From: Thermoanaerobaculales bacterium | GTDB lineage: Bacteria; Acidobacteriota; Thermoanaerobaculia; Thermoanaerobaculales; Sulfomarinibacteraceae | Assembly (NCBI GenBank): GCA_025456385.1 | Contig: JALOKS010000121.1 | Location: 1 to 7,419 of the forward strand | DNA length: 7,419 nucleotides | Reading direction: 5' to 3' | In this document: piece by piece, positions 5,627-7,419 of the stretch | How the letters are laid out: every line of letters starts with the position of its first letter | Position numbering within the stretch: the stretch's first letter is position 1 | Made by a program: the position numbers and the translations under genes | The notes under the pieces: generated by a model | Database searches by the model: none | Told to the model about the DNA's origin: nothing | Seen by the model: only the letters and a program-made list of their open reading frames with translations

Positions 5627-6745
5627 TCAGCGCCCGCCATGACGGACCACTCCGCGCTGGACCAGGTTGTTGACCACGAGCCGGTTCTCGAGCTCCGAGC
5701 CGGGAACCATCTTCAGGATCTCGCCGAGGGAGTACGCGCCGTTGATCCGCGACAGCAGGAAGCCCTCCTGCGGGCTGCAGGAGAGGCTGATCAGCTCCGA
5801 CGGCGGGACGGCGAGCTCGAGCACGACGGAGTTGCTGAGCTGCAGGCTGCCGAGAGCATCGGCGATCTTCCGCTGCACGGCCTCGACCTGCTTCGTCGCC
5901 TCGCGGTCGCCGCCGTACTTGAGCCGGATCTCGCCGAGGCGGCGGTGGGCGGCGAGCAGGTCGCCCTCGCCCACCATCTCCTCGACCCGTTGGACCATGG
6001 TCGTCCACGCGCCCTTTGAGAAGCCGGGAATCGGAACGACCTCGTCGCCCGGAGCCCGCACCTCGAAGAGCTGGTGGGCCATGCCCTGGTAGACGAACAT
6101 CATGACGTGGAAGAAGGCGAGCCGGTTCGCGAGCGCGATGCGCTCGATGCTGTTGGTGCCGTCGATCTCGCGCAGGATGCCGAGCTCGATCTCGCCGAGC
6201 TGCTCCATGTCGACGGCGCGCACCAGGCTCGGGATCCAGGTCTCGTCGGGGATCACCTCGCGGCACCGCAGCCACTCGTCCTTGCGGCGCACACCCTCGA
6301 GGATGATCATCTCGACCGGCAGGTTCAGGGGCTGGAACTTCTTCGCCGGGAGGATGTTCTCGAGGAAGCGGAAGTCGCCCTCCTGCCACAGGAACAGCTC
6401 GTAGATGGTCTCCTCGGTCTTGACCTGGAGGATGTGCTGGAGCTCCTCGCGGTTGAGGCGGCCGACGATCAACAGGAGCTCGCCGAGCAGGGTGCCGTAC
6501 TGCTCCTGCATGTCGAGGAGCTCCTGCAGCTCCTCCTCGCCGAGGACGCCCCAGCCGACCAGGTAGTAGCCCAGAAACTCCTTCGGGTTCTCCGACGAGG
6601 AGGCGGCGATCAGCCCGTTCCGAAAGTAGATCTTCTTGTTGTGGGGGCTGCCCTCGACGGAGAGCGTGCCGGTCTTGCGGCTTTGGGACACCCACTGCAG
6701 CAGGTCCGCGAAGGGCATCGTGCGCAGGTTGCCGCTGATCGACAT
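5627..6745 (-). CDS. DUF4388 (PATAN) domain protein
   Basis: A 372-residue cytoplasmic protein from ATG 6745. The first 130 or so residues are a DUF4388 domain: ISGNLRTMPFADLLQWVSQS, then TGTLSVEG, KKIYFRNGLIAASSS and an LGYYLVGWGVL segment, followed by a GTLLGELLLIVGRL unit and TEETIYELFLWQEGDFRF. The middle (about 150-300) is helical, with a charged MVQRVEEMVGEGDLLAAHRR stretch. The last 60 residues, with SPQEGFLLSRINGAYSLGEI, form a helical module common at the ends of such proteins. DUF4388 proteins occur with two-component and motility-type regulators, but no receiver or output domain is fused here. GTG codons at 6751 and 6748 precede the ATG; I prefer the ATG, with GGACGGGG five bases upstream. 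The leader contains a strong promoter and a terminator-like hairpin. Molecular function is unknown. Confidence 0.8.
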   Translation of the reverse strand: MSISGNLRTMPFADLLQWVSQSRKTGTLSVEGSPHNKKIYFRNGLIAASSSENPKEFLGYYLVGWGVLGEEELQELLDMQEQYGTLLGELLLIVGRLNREELQHILQVKTEETIYELFLWQEGDFRFLENILPAKKFQPLNLPVEMIILEGVRRKDEWLRCREVIPDETWIPSLVRAVDMEQLGEIELGILREIDGTNSIERIALANRLAFFHVMMFVYQGMAHQLFEVRAPGDEVVPIPGFSKGAWTTMVQRVEEMVGEGDLLAAHRRLGEIRLKYGGDREATKQVEAVQRKIADALGSLQLSNSVVLELAVPPSELISLSCSPQEGFLLSRINGAYSLGEILKMVPGSELENRLVVNNLVQRGVVRHGGR

Positions 6746-6775
6746 CACCACCCCGTCCGACGAGCGATGGAAGAA

Positions 6776-6802
6776 AGCCCCCCGACCGCGGTCGGAGGGG
6801 CT
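6776..6802 (-). terminator. Terminator-like hairpin in the DUF4388 gene leader (possible attenuator)
   Basis: AGCCCC (6776-6781) pairs with GGGGCT (6797-6802) and CCGACC (6782-6787) with GGTCGG (6790-6795). One A is bulged, giving 12 pairs. An alternative outer pairing, AAAGCC with GGCTTT, extends the fold. In the minus-strand transcript the stem is followed by UUUCUU. It lies 31-57 nt upstream of the ATG at 6745 and downstream of the -10 at 6852-6857. Confidence 0.62.
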
Positions 6803-6829
6803 CGGCTTTTACTCAACCTCTTTCGGGTA

Positions 6830-6840
6830 CGTAAGTTACG
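6830..6840. promoter_or_regulatory. Small palindrome near the predicted transcription start
   Basis: CGTAAGTTACG is a perfect 11-bp palindrome around a central G. It lies 11 bp downstream of the -10 box, where an operator or a 5'-end hairpin could act. Position is the only support for a regulatory role. Confidence 0.3.
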
Positions 6841-6851
6841 GCCCGGTGGGA

Positions 6852-6860
6852 ATTATAGCA
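6852..6860 (-). promoter_or_regulatory. Extended -10 promoter for the DUF4388-TerB operon
   Basis: On the minus strand the sequence reads TGCTATAAT, a perfect TATAAT with the TGn extension that can replace a -35. No good -35 is seen 17 bp upstream. The predicted start near 6845 gives a leader of about 100 nt. Confidence 0.65.
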
Positions 6861-6891
6861 CGGGCAGTCGCGAGGGTCGCGGAGGTGCGCC

Positions 6892-6911
6892 GGGAGGCCC
6901 TCCGGCCTCCC
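6892..6911 (-). terminator. GC-rich hairpin after the TonB-domain gene
   Basis: GGGAGGCC (6892-6899) pairs perfectly with GGCCTCCC (6904-6911) around a CTCC loop. It begins about 25 nt after the TAG of the TonB-domain gene. No U-run follows, so it may terminate poorly or only protect the 3' end. Confidence 0.5.
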
Positions 6912-6936
6912 CCGTCGCGGACTGCGGCCCGGGCCG

Positions 6937-7419
6937 CTAATGGAGCTGGAAGTTGACTGTCACTTTGTAGAACACGCTCACCGGCGTGCCGTCGCACAGG
7001 GCCGGTGCGTAGCGCCACTGGCGGACCGCCTCCACCGCGGCTGCGGAAAGCCGCTCGTCAGGCGACTCGAGGACGCGGACGTCCTCGACCGATCCGTCCA
7101 CGGTGACCACGAGCTCGACGATCACCAGCCCCATGACTTTCTCCTCACGGGCGCCTTCGGGATAGACGGGCTTGACCGTCTCGCGCAGCACCGGGTGGGT
7201 GATCTCGTCGCACTGGACGCTCGCGTCCTTGGTTTTCAGCTTCGCGTGCTCGCCGGAGTCGGCGTTCGTATCGCTCTGCGTCGAATCAGCGGTGGTGCCG
7301 CGCGGGCTGACCGGCGACAGGGACGCGGTTTCCGCTGCGCGGTCCTGAAAGACCGCCGACGCGCCCACGTACCCGGCGCCGGCGACCGCGGCGCTCAGAA
7401 TGACGGCACTGACGACAAT
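6937..7419 (-). CDS. TonB C-terminal domain protein (5' end outside window)
   Basis: TonB proteins pass energy from the inner-membrane proton gradient to outer-membrane transporters. The visible 160 residues end in a full TonB C-terminal domain: PVYPEGAREEKVMGLVIVEL, VTVDGSVEDVRVLESPDERL, AVEAVRQWRYAP, then TPVSVFYKVTVNF and the stop. The frame stays open to the window edge. Upstream of the GTG at 7368 it encodes IVVSAVILSAAVAGAGYVG, a hydrophobic stretch suited to the N-terminal anchor or a signal peptide. The GTG is therefore unlikely to be the start, and the true start lies beyond 7419. The linker is Ser/Thr/Asp-rich, not the Pro-Lys-rich spacer of classical TonB. Two cysteines, in VQCDE and ALCDG, flank the domain core and could form a disulphide. 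Without the N-terminus it cannot be separated from TonB-like proteins with other roles. Confidence 0.85.
   Translation of the reverse strand: MVVSAVILSAAVAGAGYVGASAVFQDRAAETASLSPVSPRGTTADSTQSDTNADSGEHAKLKTKDASVQCDEITHPVLRETVKPVYPEGAREEKVMGLVIVELVVTVDGSVEDVRVLESPDERLSAAAVEAVRQWRYAPALCDGTPVSVFYKVTVNFQLH

Noticed and set aside
5376..6695. 439-codon minus-strand frame overlapping the DUF4388 gene
   Set aside because: It is an out-of-frame, Arg/Pro-rich shadow. The DUF4388 frame has the recognisable domain and a good start.

Overview
The window is very GC-rich, tightly packed, and reads as a chromosomal fragment of a Gram-negative-type bacterium. Three things point to an acidobacterial or similar high-GC environmental lineage (inference, moderate confidence): a TonB C-terminal domain protein with a short non-proline-rich linker, a DUF4388 (PATAN) protein, and a C5-pathway haem gene set with oxygen-independent HemN. 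Nothing in it looks like phage, plasmid, IS transposase or CRISPR.

Plus strand, 1-2918: a haem-synthesis run. The 3' end of hemL (glutamate-1-semialdehyde aminomutase) is followed by hemE (uroporphyrinogen decarboxylase) and hemN (oxygen-independent coproporphyrinogen III oxidase). The gaps hemL-hemE and hemE-hemN are each filled by a foldback element of about 192 bp. Each has a left arm of GAATTTC heptamers, a GC-rich centre of about 125 bp and a right arm of the inverted heptamer GAAATTC. Inside the arms lie CCCGCCCGCCC on the left and GGGTGGGTGG on the right. The first element starts within the hemL stop codon and the second abuts the hemE stop. Both end 12-17 nt before the next ATG and leave no visible Shine-Dalgarno. 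These elements are the most unusual thing here.

Plus strand, 2919-5005: after a 92-bp gap with a weak -10-like box comes a 664-residue multi-pass membrane protein that looks like a GT-C (GT39/PMT_2-like) glycosyltransferase. It converges on the minus-strand genes, with a bulged hairpin (5009-5036) between.

Minus strand, 5027-7419, in transcription order: a TonB C-terminal domain protein (5' end outside the window); a leader region with a strong extended -10 (TGCTATAAT), a small palindrome and a terminator-like hairpin; a DUF4388 protein; and a TerB-like protein. The last two probably form an operon. The hairpin sits downstream of the promoter and upstream of the DUF4388 start, so it could act as an attenuator.

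Functionally, HemL, HemE and HemN supply steps of tetrapyrrole synthesis from glutamate, with the last step able to work without oxygen. The membrane transferase, TonB, DUF4388 and TerB genes are neighbours with no evident link to haem. No tRNA, rRNA or CRISPR array was seen, and no gene-free stretch exceeds 300 bases.
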